Below are positions 33,422-41,146 of a DNA stretch of 41,969 nucleotides, one piece after another (position 1 is the first letter of the stretch; every line of letters starts with the position of its first letter). The stretch covers positions 1-41,969 of the forward strand of contig CANCXL010000001.1 of the NCBI GenBank assembly GCA_947381905.1, given 5' to 3'. Made by a program: the position numbers and the translations under genes. Origin of the DNA: an uncultured Clostridiaceae bacterium (GTDB lineage Bacteria; Bacillota; Clostridia; TANB77; CAG-465). The notes beneath the pieces were generated by a model. That model did not search any database. It had not been told where the DNA came from and saw nothing but the letters and a program-made list of their open reading frames with translations.

Positions 33422-33760
33422 TTAGTTATTAGTATAAAGATCTAATATTAAAGATGCATCAACTGAATTAATTACACCATTATCATCCATATCAGCAGCT
33501 TCTACATATTCAGCATCACTGTTATTATATAGATCTAGTACCATAGCGGCATCAACTGAGTTTATAACTCCATCTCCATTAAGATCTCCTTTTAGAAGTA
33601 TGTTATCTGGAGTTATTTCAGGATGAGCAGAAATTTTAATATCTGGATCTTCTTCTAAAATAGCGCCTTGAAATGTTTTGGCATTAATCACATTCATACT
33701 AAAAACTATTGAAAATACTGCGATTATCATTAAAAAGCCTAATATTTTTTTATTTCTCAT
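33422..33760 (-). CDS. Secreted dockerin-only protein
   Basis: A 112-residue protein that consists of a signal peptide (KKILGFLMIIAVFSIVFSMNVINA, cleaved after about residue 27), a 30-residue linker and a type I dockerin. The dockerin has the two calcium-binding repeats GDLNGDGVINSVDAAMVLDLY and ADMDDNGVINSVDASLILDLY. Dockerins bind cohesins on scaffoldins, as in cellulosomes, but no enzyme or carbohydrate-binding domain is attached here, which is unusual. AGGAGG lies 8 bases before the ATG. A second dockerin protein follows upstream on the same strand. Confidence 0.88.
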   Translation of the reverse strand: MRNKKILGFLMIIAVFSIVFSMNVINAKTFQGAILEEDPDIKISAHPEITPDNILLKGDLNGDGVINSVDAAMVLDLYNNSDAEYVEAADMDDNGVINSVDASLILDLYTNN

Positions 33761-33830
33761 AACTTAACCTCCTGGTTAAATGATAACATAATTTAGTAAA
33801 AATAATCAATAAAAATTACAATAAATAAAA

Positions 33831-33865
33831 AATATAGGAAGATATGTTACAAATCTTCCCATATT
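33831..33865 (-). terminator. Terminator of the second dockerin gene
   Basis: A stem of 7 bp (33837-33843 with 33853-33859), one mismatch and 5 further pairs, followed on the minus strand by T residues. Confidence 0.7.
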
Positions 33866-33868
33866 TTG

Positions 33869-34774
33869 TTATATACCGCTCATATATATGTCTAAAATTA
33901 AAGCAGCGTCAGTTGAATTAATTATATTATTTTGGTCTATATCGCCAATTTCTATATCAATATTTGTAGCGTTATTGTTATTATATAAATCAAGTGCTAT
34001 AGCAGCGTCATTTGAATTTATAACACCATCTCTATTTAAATCTCCCTTTTTATATTTAAAATTTCTAGGATATAGTATAATTTCTATATCTAAATCATTT
34101 TTGTCAATAACAAATGGTACAGTTACCATTTCATAATCTGAAAGTTCTTCTGGAGTTGCAACTATAGTAAAGTAATACACTTCATTTAATTCAAATAAGT
34201 CTAAAGGAATATAGAAAATTCCTCTTTCATCTGTTTGAGCTTGTATAAGTGCATTATCCTCTTTGTCAGTTATTTTATATATTGACGAAGGAACACAGTT
34301 GTTATCATATGTTTTAAGGTTAGGAACAATTATTGGTGGCCCTATAATTGCATCTTGTTCATAGTAGAAGTGAATACTAGTATGAGTAGTTGCTTCTAGT
34401 GTAAAACTATAATATTTATCTTCTATAAGTTCAAATGGTGAATCTATTATATTTATATAATAGGTACCAGCCGGAAAATCGCCAAGATGAGAAACTCCTG
34501 ACGAATCTGTTCTAAGATAATCTATTAAATTTCCATATTCATCAGTAATTTCAAAAAAAACATCAGATGCATTTTTGTCGGATAAATTATCTAGTATATA
34601 AAGAGGAAACGAAAGTGTTATAGCAGGAGTTCCAATTGCTCCAGTATGTATTTGTATAGATTTATTATATATATTATTATGTGTATATACAGCTGCATTT
34701 ACAAAAATTGTATTAAACATAATTGTAAATATTGATAGTAATAATAAACAATATATGATTTTTATATTTTTCAT
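33869..34774 (-). CDS. Secreted dockerin protein with prealbumin-like domains
   Basis: A 301-residue secreted protein. A signal peptide (IIYCLLLLSIFTIMFNTIFVNA) is followed by two strand-rich modules that look like SpaA/Cna-B-type folds: DEYGNLIDYLRTDSSGVSHLGDFPAG near residue 85 with YYINIIDS, and DNALIQAQTDERGIFYIPL near 185. The C-terminal dockerin has calcium repeats GDLNRDGVINSNDAAIALDLY and GDIDQNNIINSTDAALILDIY. Start 34774 follows AGGAGG; the ORF upstream to 34831 has no ribosome binding site. No catalytic domain is seen, so it is probably a structural or adhesion component of a dockerin/cohesin assembly. Confidence 0.85.
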   Translation of the reverse strand: MKNIKIIYCLLLLSIFTIMFNTIFVNAAVYTHNNIYNKSIQIHTGAIGTPAITLSFPLYILDNLSDKNASDVFFEITDEYGNLIDYLRTDSSGVSHLGDFPAGTYYINIIDSPFELIEDKYYSFTLEATTHTSIHFYYEQDAIIGPPIIVPNLKTYDNNCVPSSIYKITDKEDNALIQAQTDERGIFYIPLDLFELNEVYYFTIVATPEELSDYEMVTVPFVIDKNDLDIEIILYPRNFKYKKGDLNRDGVINSNDAAIALDLYNNNNATNIDIEIGDIDQNNIINSTDAALILDIYMSGI

Positions 34775-34919
34775 ATTATAGCCTCCTAAAAAAATAGTAA
34801 CATAATTAGAAAAAATATACAAATAAATCATATGTTAATTTGAAAAATTCGGTTATATATAATATAATTCTATATATATTAACTAAAATACACATAATAA
34901 TATATAGGGAGTGAATGCT

Positions 34920-35360
34920 ATGTATAGAAGAGCAAGTAGAATAGATTTAGAAACTGTATCAAAATTACCTGGAATAAATAAATCTGTTGAGGAATTAGAA
35001 AAATATATTAAAAAAGGATATAAGTTCTTATATGTATATGAAAATATGGAAAATAGCATCATAGGAGCAAGCTTTTTTGGCGCAGATGATGTAGAGGATG
35101 ATGCTTATGACTCTGAAATATATGGAATTTATACTAAAAATGTAAAAAATAAAGATAATATTACAGCAGAAATTTTATTTAATACTAAACAAGAACTATT
35201 TAATCTTGGATATAGAAATTTAATTGTTTGGTGTGAAGATAATAATAAGTTTCAAAAATGTTTAACATCTTCTGGAGGAAGAGAGACTAAAAAAAGAGAA
35301 ATTGATGGAAAAATACAGACTGCCTATACGTATGATTTGGTAGATATGAATATAAATTAA
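34920..35360 (+). CDS. GNAT-family acetyltransferase-like protein
   Basis: A 146-residue protein with the size and rhythm of GNAT enzymes: RRASRIDLETVSKLPGI at the start, FLYVYENMENSIIGASFFGAD as the central strands, a Y-S-x-x-YGIYT segment, and the motif-A/B region LFNTKQELFNLGYRNLIVWCEDNNKFQKCLTSSGG, with the N-KF pattern of the CoA-side helix. The R/QxxGxG loop is not evident, so the CoA site is unclear. ATG 34920 was preferred to the GTG at 34911, which overlaps the ribosome binding site GGGAG. Confidence 0.75.
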   Translation: MYRRASRIDLETVSKLPGINKSVEELEKYIKKGYKFLYVYENMENSIIGASFFGADDVEDDAYDSEIYGIYTKNVKNKDNITAEILFNTKQELFNLGYRNLIVWCEDNNKFQKCLTSSGGRETKKREIDGKIQTAYTYDLVDMNIN

Positions 35361-35386
35361 AATAAAGCCTTTATAGGCTTTATTTT
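35359..35386. terminator. Bidirectional terminator between the GNAT gene and the HAD gene
   Basis: A 12-bp stem (35359-35370 with 35375-35386) with a 4-base loop. It contains the stop codon of the minus-strand gene. Confidence 0.85.
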
Positions 35387-35954
35387 TGTATAATATTTAA
35401 TATGTTTTCTAAACCATTTAAATCTTTTATTTTTATATGAGAAGTTTTTTGATTTAATTCTCTATCAATAAGAATTGGAATGAATCCAAATTCTTTGGAG
35501 ATATCTACTAAATCTAATCTATCATCAATAAAATAATTTTCATCGTTTATTGATATATCTTCTAATGCAATTTCAAACAACACTTTATCTGATTTTTTAA
35601 ATCCTAGTTCTGAAGAGATATACACTTTTTTAAATAACTGTAATAAATCATTTTCTTTTAGAATTCTGTATGTAGAAGGCCAAGCATCAGATATAATATA
35701 TAGATTATATTTTAAAGATAAATCTCTTAATTTTTTCTTTACCTCTGGATAGAATATGATTTTATCGTTATTGTATACATTATCATAAGCTAGAGCTTGA
35801 ATTATTTCAGATGATATGTTTTTATAGTTCATGCACTTTAAAACATTTAAGTAAAACTTGCAGAACATATCAAATTCTTCATCTTCTGTATTTATTTCTC
35901 TTTCATCTAGTAAATGAAAGCTATTTTTTTATATACTAGGAAAAATCGATTTTG

Positions 35955-35972
35955 TGTCGAAAATCGCGACGA
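35955..35972 (+). promoter_or_regulatory. Spo0A-box-like motif (copy 3) inside the insertion
   Basis: TGTCGAAAATCGCGACGA holds an exact TGTCGAA box and a second, near-exact CGACGAA box 12 bases on. It matches copies 1 and 2 except at three positions. It lies 55 bases before the -10 box (59 in the other copies) and in the loop of a small dyad CGATTTT/AAAATCG. Confidence 0.6.
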
Positions 35973-36009
35973 AAAGTAGCTGAAAATAAAGAAAAATTCG
36001 TTCTTAGTA

Positions 36010-36015
36010 TATAAT
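36010..36015 (+). promoter_or_regulatory. -10 box for the structured RNA
   Basis: A perfect TATAAT (with TAGTA before it) and no recognisable -35 box, as in activator-dependent promoters; transcription would start near 36022. Confidence 0.55.
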
Positions 36016-36021
36016 GTAAAC

Positions 36022-36216
36022 ATCAGCTGATAATGCTATATCTAGATAGTAATCCAAACCTAGAAATAGCGATGGATAATGGTCGAGAACAACGACCAAT
36101 TAAGAAAAGGGTGGCCTAAATATTTAGGTGGAAACTTAAATACAATATCTTAATAAAAAATCCAAAACTATGAAATAGTTTTGGAGCGTAACAAAGTTAT
36201 TTGTTACTTTTGTTCT
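36022..36216 (+). ncRNA. Candidate Spo0A-linked structured RNA (about 195 nt), possibly raiA-like
   Basis: No ORF is present, but several helices can form: 36036-36046 with 36060-36070 (10 pairs around one A-A mismatch); 36081-36085 with 36093-36097; 36100-36104 with 36135-36139, enclosing the hairpin CCTAA/TTAGG at 36115-36128; an 11-bp perfect hairpin at 36161-36185; and a terminator stem at 36188-36207. A 4-base loop contact (ATCC 36052 with GGAT 36074) could make a pseudoknot. The size and clostridial setting resemble the raiA motif, but I cannot verify the family without a covariance model. Confidence 0.6.
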
Positions 36217-36217
36217 T
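36188..36217 (+). terminator. Terminator of the structured RNA
   Basis: GTAACAAA (36188-36195) pairs exactly with TTTGTTAC (36200-36207), followed by TTTTGTTCTT. Confidence 0.65.
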
Positions 36218-36441
36218 GCATCTAGTACTATATCTAAATCAATATATCCTAAAATATTAAAAAAATTTGGAGTGATAAACCAGTTCTCAGTTAATGGGTG
36301 ATGGAGTGTGCTTCCTACATCAAAAAATAAATTTATTTTCATAATATACCTCGATATAAAAGTTTTATCATAAAATTATATATTAGCACAATAAATATGT
36401 ATAAATATATTTCATGTTAGTATAATTTATTGAGGTGAAAT

Positions 36442-37017
36442 ATGAAAATCGTATGGTCATCTATAATTATTATATGTATAATATTTAGTTTAATTATAAG
36501 TAGTCCAAGCGCAGTTTTAGAGTCTATTACAAAAAGTTCTAAAACTTCAATTGAAAGTATAGTTACAATTGCTAGTATGTTATTGTTTTGGAGTGGAATA
36601 TTTAATATTTTATCTAACACTAATATTATTTCAAAAATATCTACTAAGATTTATAGCATCTTTTCTTTCTTATTTAAAAAAGATGAGGTATCTTCAAAAG
36701 CAAAAGAATATATTAGTTTAAATATTGCGTCAAATTTGCTAGGAATTGGAAATGCTGCAACAATAAATAGTCTAAATGGAATAGAAGAGCTTCAAAAATG
36801 CAATAAAAATAAAGATAGATTAAATAAGTCTATGGTTACATTTATTGCTTTAAATACCGCATCTATGCAAATTATACCAACATCAATGATATCTCTCAGA
36901 ACACTATATAATTCAAGTAATCCAGAACTAATAATCTTACCTGTAATTATCGTTTCTTTTATATCGTTATGTATATCTTTAATATCTGTAAATATACTAT
37001 GGAGAAGATATGAGTAG
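36442..37017 (+). CDS. spmA: Spore maturation protein A
   Basis: A 191-residue integral membrane protein with four or five hydrophobic segments. It keeps the nucleoside-recognition-like gate features: SIESIVTIASMLLFWSGIFNIL near residue 40, NIASNLLGIGNAATINSLNGIEEL near 95, and SMVTFIALNTASMQIIPTSMISLR near 133. SpmA and SpmB act together in dehydration of the developing spore core in Bacillus. GAGGTG lies 6 bases before the start. It overlaps spmB by 8 bases. No certain SigE-type promoter was identified. Confidence 0.92.
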   Translation: MKIVWSSIIIICIIFSLIISSPSAVLESITKSSKTSIESIVTIASMLLFWSGIFNILSNTNIISKISTKIYSIFSFLFKKDEVSSKAKEYISLNIASNLLGIGNAATINSLNGIEELQKCNKNKDRLNKSMVTFIALNTASMQIIPTSMISLRTLYNSSNPELIILPVIIVSFISLCISLISVNILWRRYE

Positions 37018-37483
37018 TTATATTATACCGCTATTTATTTTAATAGTAATACTTATTGGAATTTTCGAGAAAAAAGATGTTTATGAATTATTTATAGAAG
37101 GTGTTATAAAAGGATTAAAAACAGTATATAATATATTTCCATATATATTTGCTATTACAATAATTTCAGGACTATTAAGAGATATTGGAATTCTTAATAT
37201 ATTTAATATTGGAGAAATACTACCATTAATTATAATGAAGCCATTATCTGGAGGGGCTTCTACAGCTATTGTGTTAGATATATTTAAAAATAACGGAGCG
37301 GATAGTTTTTTTGGACTTTTTTCATCTATTATTATGGCATCTACTGAGACTACATTGTATGTTATTTCAATTATGTCTAGTAAGATTAAAATTAAAAATA
37401 TGAAAATTCCAATTGTTTGTGGTTTAATTGGAGATGCAACTGCAATAATACTAGGACTAATAATTACTAAAATTTTAATATAA
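37010..37483 (+). CDS. spmB: Spore maturation protein B
   Basis: A 157-residue membrane protein, the usual partner of SpmA. Conserved features are YELFIEGVIKGLKTVYNIFP near residue 26, MKPLSGGASTAIVLDIFKNNG near 79 and SSIIMASTETTLYVISIM near 103. The start lies inside the end of spmA, indicating coupled translation. The promoter of the next gene overlaps its stop codon. Confidence 0.92.
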   Translation: MSSYIIPLFILIVILIGIFEKKDVYELFIEGVIKGLKTVYNIFPYIFAITIISGLLRDIGILNIFNIGEILPLIIMKPLSGGASTAIVLDIFKNNGADSFFGLFSSIIMASTETTLYVISIMSSKIKIKNMKIPIVCGLIGDATAIILGLIITKILI

Positions 37484-37485
37484 TA

Positions 37486-37514
37486 TTGAAAAATAATATA
37501 AAATAGTATATAAT
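37486..37514 (+). promoter_or_regulatory. Promoter for the zinc-ribbon gene
   Basis: TTGAAA, 17 bases and TATAAT, giving a leader of about 100 bases. Confidence 0.65.
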
Positions 37515-37543
37515 TTAAATATGTTAATTAGAAAATTTAAATA

Positions 37544-37608
37544 TCCTTTAAGAAAAAAGAAGTTCTAAAGAAAATTTAAAAAAGTATAATAACAAATTTC
37601 TTAAAGGA
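37544..37608 (+). promoter_or_regulatory. Leader hairpin that sequesters the ribosome binding site
   Basis: A perfect 12-bp stem (37544-37555 with 37597-37608) spans a 41-base loop. The 3' arm includes AAAGGA of the AAAGGAGG ribosome binding site (37603-37610). Opening the stem would be needed for translation of the gene at 37621. Confidence 0.65.
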
Positions 37609-37620
37609 GGAACATATATC

Positions 37621-37782
37621 ATGGAAGATAAAACAATCGTATGCAAAGATTGCAATAACGAATTTGTTTTTACTGCTGGTGAGCAAGAATTTTATGCTGA
37701 AAAAGGTTTTTCAGAACCTGTTAGATGTAAAGCTTGTAGAGATGCTAGAAAAGCTAGAAACAATCAAAATAACAATCAATAA
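37621..37782 (+). CDS. Small zinc-ribbon protein (zf-trcl type)
   Basis: A 53-residue protein. Four cysteines in two pairs, CKDC (residues 8-11) and CKAC (36-39), surround the conserved block EFVFTAGEQEFYAEKGF. This is the small zinc-ribbon family common in Firmicutes, of unknown role; a zinc-binding, perhaps nucleic-acid-binding, protein is likely. AAAGGAGG lies 10 bases before the ATG but inside a 12-bp hairpin, so translation is probably regulated. It has its own promoter and terminator. Confidence 0.88.
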   Translation: MEDKTIVCKDCNNEFVFTAGEQEFYAEKGFSEPVRCKACRDARKARNNQNNNQ

Positions 37783-37792
37783 TTAGAAAAAT

Positions 37793-37818
37793 AACTGGAG
37801 AAATCCAGTTGTTTTTTT
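37793..37818 (+). terminator. Terminator after the zinc-ribbon gene
   Basis: A 7-bp stem (37793-37799 with 37804-37810) with a GAAA tetraloop, then G and seven T residues. Confidence 0.85.
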
Positions 37819-37831
37819 ATATATTGATTTG

Positions 37832-37860
37832 TTGATTTTTTTGTCATTTTTTGATATAAT
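37832..37860 (+). promoter_or_regulatory. Promoter for mutS
   Basis: TTGATT, 17 bases and TATAAT, 24 bases before the ATG at 37885. Confidence 0.65.
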
Positions 37861-37884
37861 GAACACGTTTAAGGGGGCAGAAAT

Positions 37885-40488
37885 ATGGCACAAGTTACGC
37901 CAATGATGCAATGTTATTTAGATACTAAAGAAAAATATAAAGATTGTATTTTATTTTATAGATTGGGCGATTTTTACGAGATGTTTTTTGACGATGCAAT
38001 AACTGTTAGTAAGGAATTAGAACTAACATTAACTGGTAAAGATTGTGGACTTGAAGAAAGAGCGCCTATGTGTGGTATTCCTCATCACGCAAGAGATACA
38101 TATATTCCAAAACTTGTTGAAAAAGGATATAAAGTTGCTATATGTGAACAACTTGAAGATCCAAAGTATGCAAAAGGAATAGTAAAAAGAGATGTTGTAA
38201 AAATTGTTACACCAGGAACAATAACAGATTTGTCTATGTTAGATGAAAAACGTAATAATTATATTGCATGTATATATATGGACAAAAAGGAATGTGCAAT
38301 CTCATTTTGTGATGTTTCTACAGGTGAATTTTACATATCAAGTATTGGTGGTGTAGATGTTAATACTAAAATATTAAATGAGATATCTAGAATTTCACCA
38401 TCTGAGATAATACTATCAGATAATACAAAGGAAAATTCAATATTTTTTAAAGAATTTAATAGGGTATTTAATATATATATAAGTACATATAATAATGATG
38501 AGAAAAACGATGTATTAAATAATATTTTATGTAATCAAAAATTAGAATTAAACAAGATAGAAAATGAGGCATCAACCCTTTTAATAAATTATATTGAAGA
38601 AACTCAAAAAAGCTCTATTGAACAAATTAATAATGTAAAAAAATATGAAATAGAAAGATATATGCAATTAGATACAAGTACAAGAAAAAATCTTGAAATA
38701 CTTGAAGCAAATAGAGAACATACCAAAAAAGGTAGCTTATTATGGGTATTAGATGAAACTGTAACAGCTATGGGAGGACGTGCTTTAAGACATTGGCTTG
38801 AGTCGCCTCTTCTAAATAAAGATGAAATTATCAAAAGACAAGATGCTGTAGGAGTACTTGTTGAAAATAATATTTTTAAAGATGAGTTAAGAGAGACTCT
38901 AAAAACAGTATATGATATTGAAAGATTAATATCTAAAGTGGTTGGTGGAAGTGTAAATGCAAGGGAACTTACTTCACTTAAAAATTCACTTAAGAAATTG
39001 CCAGAATTAAAAAAATTAATAAAACAAATTATAGATAAGACTAATGATGAATATTTTACCGAGTTTTACAATAATCTAGATACTCTTGAGGATGTATATA
39101 CTTTAATAGATAAAGCCATAATAGAAGATGCAGGAGTTACTATTAAAGAAGGTGGAATTATACGTGATGGATTTAGCAATCAAGTAGACGAATATAGAAA
39201 CGCATCTACTAAGGGTCAAGAATGGCTAATGGAACTTGAAGCTAAAGAAAAAGAGTTAACTGGAATAAAAGGGAAATGGTTAAGAATAGGATATAATAGA
39301 GTGTTTGGATACTATATTGAGGTTACTAATTCATATAAAAACCTTGTACCAGAAGATAGATATATACGTAAACAAACTTTAGCAGGAGCTGAAAGGTATG
39401 TTACAGAAGAATTAAAAGAAATTGAAGAAAAAATACTAGGAGCAAAAGAAAAACTAGTAGATTTAGAATATGATTTGTTTTGTAAGATAAGGGAAGAAGT
39501 TGCAACACAAGTTATTAGAATTCAAAAGACTGCATCTATTATTTCTATACTTGATGTGTTATCATCTTTTGCAACTGTAGCGGTTAACAATGGTTACGTA
39601 AAGCCAACTATGACAGATGATGGAGTAATAGATATAAAAAATGGAAGACACGCTGTTGTAGAAAAAGCGTTAAAAAATGATCAGTTTATTCCTAATGATT
39701 CATATTTAAATAATACTACAGACAGATTTTTAATAATTACTGGACCAAATATGGCTGGTAAGTCTACATATATGAGACAAGTGGCGATAATAACTTATAT
39801 GGCACAATTGGGCTCTTTTGTTCCAGCAGATAGTGCAACAATATCAATAGTAGATAGAATATTTACAAGAATTGGTGCATCAGATGATTTAGCCATGGGA
39901 CAATCAACTTTTATGGTTGAGATGCAAGAGCTTTCTAATATTTTAGAAAATGCAACAAAAAATAGTTTGGTTATTTTAGATGAGATAGGAAGAGGAACTT
40001 CGACTTATGATGGTCTTGCTATTGCTTGGGCAACAGTTGAACATATGGCAAGCCTTGAAAAAGTAGGGGCAAAAACTCTATTTGCAACACACTATCATGA
40101 ATTAATAGAGTTAGAAAGCAAGATTGAAGGAGTAAAAAATTATTCTGTAGATGTTAAAGAAAAAGGCGATGAAGTTATATTTTTAAGAAAGATAACACCA
40201 GGTGGAGCAGATGAATCATACGGTATATATGTTGCAAAACTTGCAGGAGTAAAAAAGAGTGTTATAACAAGAGCAAAGGAAATACTTAAATATTTGGAAA
40301 ATATTGACCTTGCTAAAAAGACAATAGATCAAAAAAAGAAAAGAATAACTACTGAAGAAGTTCAAGTAGATATGTTTAACTATAAAATGGCAGGTGTAGT
40401 ATCCACTCTTGAAAAAATAGACTTAGACGAATTAACACCTAAAGATGCTTTAGAAGTATTATATAAGTTAAAAGAAAAATTAGATTAA
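37885..40488 (+). CDS. mutS: DNA mismatch repair protein MutS
   Basis: An 867-residue full-length MutS. The mismatch-contact motif FYEMF (Phe-x-Glu) is near residue 31 in RLGDFYEMFFDDA; the clamp and lever domains fill the middle; the Walker A GPNMAGKSTYMRQ is near 618, the Walker B VILDEIGRGTSTYDG near 700, and the signature ATHYHELIELE follows. It binds mismatches and recruits MutL. GGGGG lies 8 bases before the start. The final MFNYKMAGV region resembles the MutS beta-clamp-binding tail. A CmpB-family gene separates it from mutL. Confidence 0.97.
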   Translation: MAQVTPMMQCYLDTKEKYKDCILFYRLGDFYEMFFDDAITVSKELELTLTGKDCGLEERAPMCGIPHHARDTYIPKLVEKGYKVAICEQLEDPKYAKGIVKRDVVKIVTPGTITDLSMLDEKRNNYIACIYMDKKECAISFCDVSTGEFYISSIGGVDVNTKILNEISRISPSEIILSDNTKENSIFFKEFNRVFNIYISTYNNDEKNDVLNNILCNQKLELNKIENEASTLLINYIEETQKSSIEQINNVKKYEIERYMQLDTSTRKNLEILEANREHTKKGSLLWVLDETVTAMGGRALRHWLESPLLNKDEIIKRQDAVGVLVENNIFKDELRETLKTVYDIERLISKVVGGSVNARELTSLKNSLKKLPELKKLIKQIIDKTNDEYFTEFYNNLDTLEDVYTLIDKAIIEDAGVTIKEGGIIRDGFSNQVDEYRNASTKGQEWLMELEAKEKELTGIKGKWLRIGYNRVFGYYIEVTNSYKNLVPEDRYIRKQTLAGAERYVTEELKEIEEKILGAKEKLVDLEYDLFCKIREEVATQVIRIQKTASIISILDVLSSFATVAVNNGYVKPTMTDDGVIDIKNGRHAVVEKALKNDQFIPNDSYLNNTTDRFLIITGPNMAGKSTYMRQVAIITYMAQLGSFVPADSATISIVDRIFTRIGASDDLAMGQSTFMVEMQELSNILENATKNSLVILDEIGRGTSTYDGLAIAWATVEHMASLEKVGAKTLFATHYHELIELESKIEGVKNYSVDVKEKGDEVIFLRKITPGGADESYGIYVAKLAGVKKSVITRAKEILKYLENIDLAKKTIDQKKKRITTEEVQVDMFNYKMAGVVSTLEKIDLDELTPKDALEVLYKLKEKLD

Positions 40489-40503
40489 CAAAAGAGGAAT
40501 ATT

Positions 40504-41052
40504 ATGGAAAAAAGTAACAGTAAATTTTCTAAAGAACAATTAATAGAATTATTACAAGTTTTGTCTTTGCTATTTTTTATTGGTGGAGTATTTGGATTTA
40601 TATATGAAGAATTATTTTATAGAATAGATCTAGGTTATTGGGTAAAAAGAGGTACAAGTTTTGGTCCGTGGATCCCAATATATGGATTTGGTTCAATGTT
40701 AATATTTATTTTTACCTATATCTTTCGTAAAAGGCCTATTGTAGTATTTTCTTTAACATGCATTGTAACTGCGATTTTAGAATTTACTACAGGATATATG
40801 CTAGATAAAATTTGCAATTTAAGACTTTGGAATTATAACGAAGAAATCTTAAATTTTGGCAATATAGGAGGATATGTATGTTTAAGGTCTATATTGTTCT
40901 TTGGAGTATCTGGACTTTTACTTATGTATGTAATATATCCAATAATTAAATTATTTAGAGAAAAATTTAATAAATTAGTATATAATTTAGTTTGTTTTAT
41001 TCCGTCTATCATATTTGCAATTGATTTTGGAATAAATGTTATAGTGTTTTAA
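40504..41052 (+). CDS. CmpB-family (putative ABC permease-like) membrane protein
   Basis: A 182-residue integral membrane protein with about five hydrophobic segments (LLFFIGGVFGFIYEELFYR; FGSMLIFIFTYIF; VFSLTCIVTAILEFTTGYML; SILFFGVSGLLLMYVIYPII; VCFIPSIIFAIDFGINVIVF). The pattern IYEELFYRIDLGYWVKRG, RGTSFGPWIPIYGFGS and DKICNLRLWNY matches the family labelled putative ABC transporter permease (CmpB-like); function unproven. AGAGG precedes the start, 15 bases after mutS, so it is probably co-transcribed with mutS. Confidence 0.85.
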   Translation: MEKSNSKFSKEQLIELLQVLSLLFFIGGVFGFIYEELFYRIDLGYWVKRGTSFGPWIPIYGFGSMLIFIFTYIFRKRPIVVFSLTCIVTAILEFTTGYMLDKICNLRLWNYNEEILNFGNIGGYVCLRSILFFGVSGLLLMYVIYPIIKLFREKFNKLVYNLVCFIPSIIFAIDFGINVIVF

Positions 41053-41086
41053 ATAAAGAGCTTTTATCACAAAAAGCTCTTTATTT
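41051..41086 (+). terminator. Terminator after the CmpB-family gene
   Basis: A 15-bp perfect stem (41051-41065 with 41072-41086) with a 6-base loop, overlapping the stop codon. Confidence 0.85.
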
Positions 41087-41092
41087 CATGTC

Positions 41093-41121
41093 TTGTAAAA
41101 TCTACAAAAACATAGTATAAT
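41093..41121 (+). promoter_or_regulatory. Promoter for mutL
   Basis: TTGTAA, 17 bases and TATAAT, 25 bases before the ATG at 41147. Confidence 0.65.
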
Positions 41122-41146
41122 TTAGTAGAAATTAAGGAGAGAAAAT

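Larger units (their letters stand above)
35899..36227. mobile_element. About 315-bp insertion flanked by 14-bp direct repeats
   Basis: TCTT(T/G)CATCTAGTA occurs at 35899-35912 and 36214-36227 (13 of 14 identical) and marks the ends of DNA inserted into the HAD gene. The inserted DNA carries a Spo0A-like motif, a -10 box, a structured RNA and a terminator, with no coding gene. I see no terminal inverted repeats, so the insertion mechanism is unknown. Confidence 0.65.
35380..36342 (-). pseudogene. HAD-family hydrolase gene interrupted by a 315-bp insertion
   Basis: Two minus-strand ORFs are pieces of one HAD hydrolase. The N-terminal piece (36342 down) has FFDVGSTLHHPLTENWFITP, with the family's FDxGxTL start, and reads on to LDAR. 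The C-terminal piece, read from about 35912 down, contains LLDEREINTEDEEFDMF, the ISDAWPSTYRI motif, the lysine region ELGFKKSDK and the ENYFIDDRLDLV acidic motif. A 14-bp near-perfect direct repeat (35899-35912 and 36214-36227) flanks the break and is in the same frame in both halves, so removing one repeat plus the DNA between gives a single ORF of about 215 residues, the normal family size. As it stands the gene should make no full-length enzyme. Confidence 0.8.

Noticed and set aside
35913-36213. Terminal inverted repeats of the HAD-gene insertion
   Set aside because: The inner ends AATGAAAGCTA and the complement of the other end, ACAAAAGTAAC, match too poorly to claim an inverted repeat.
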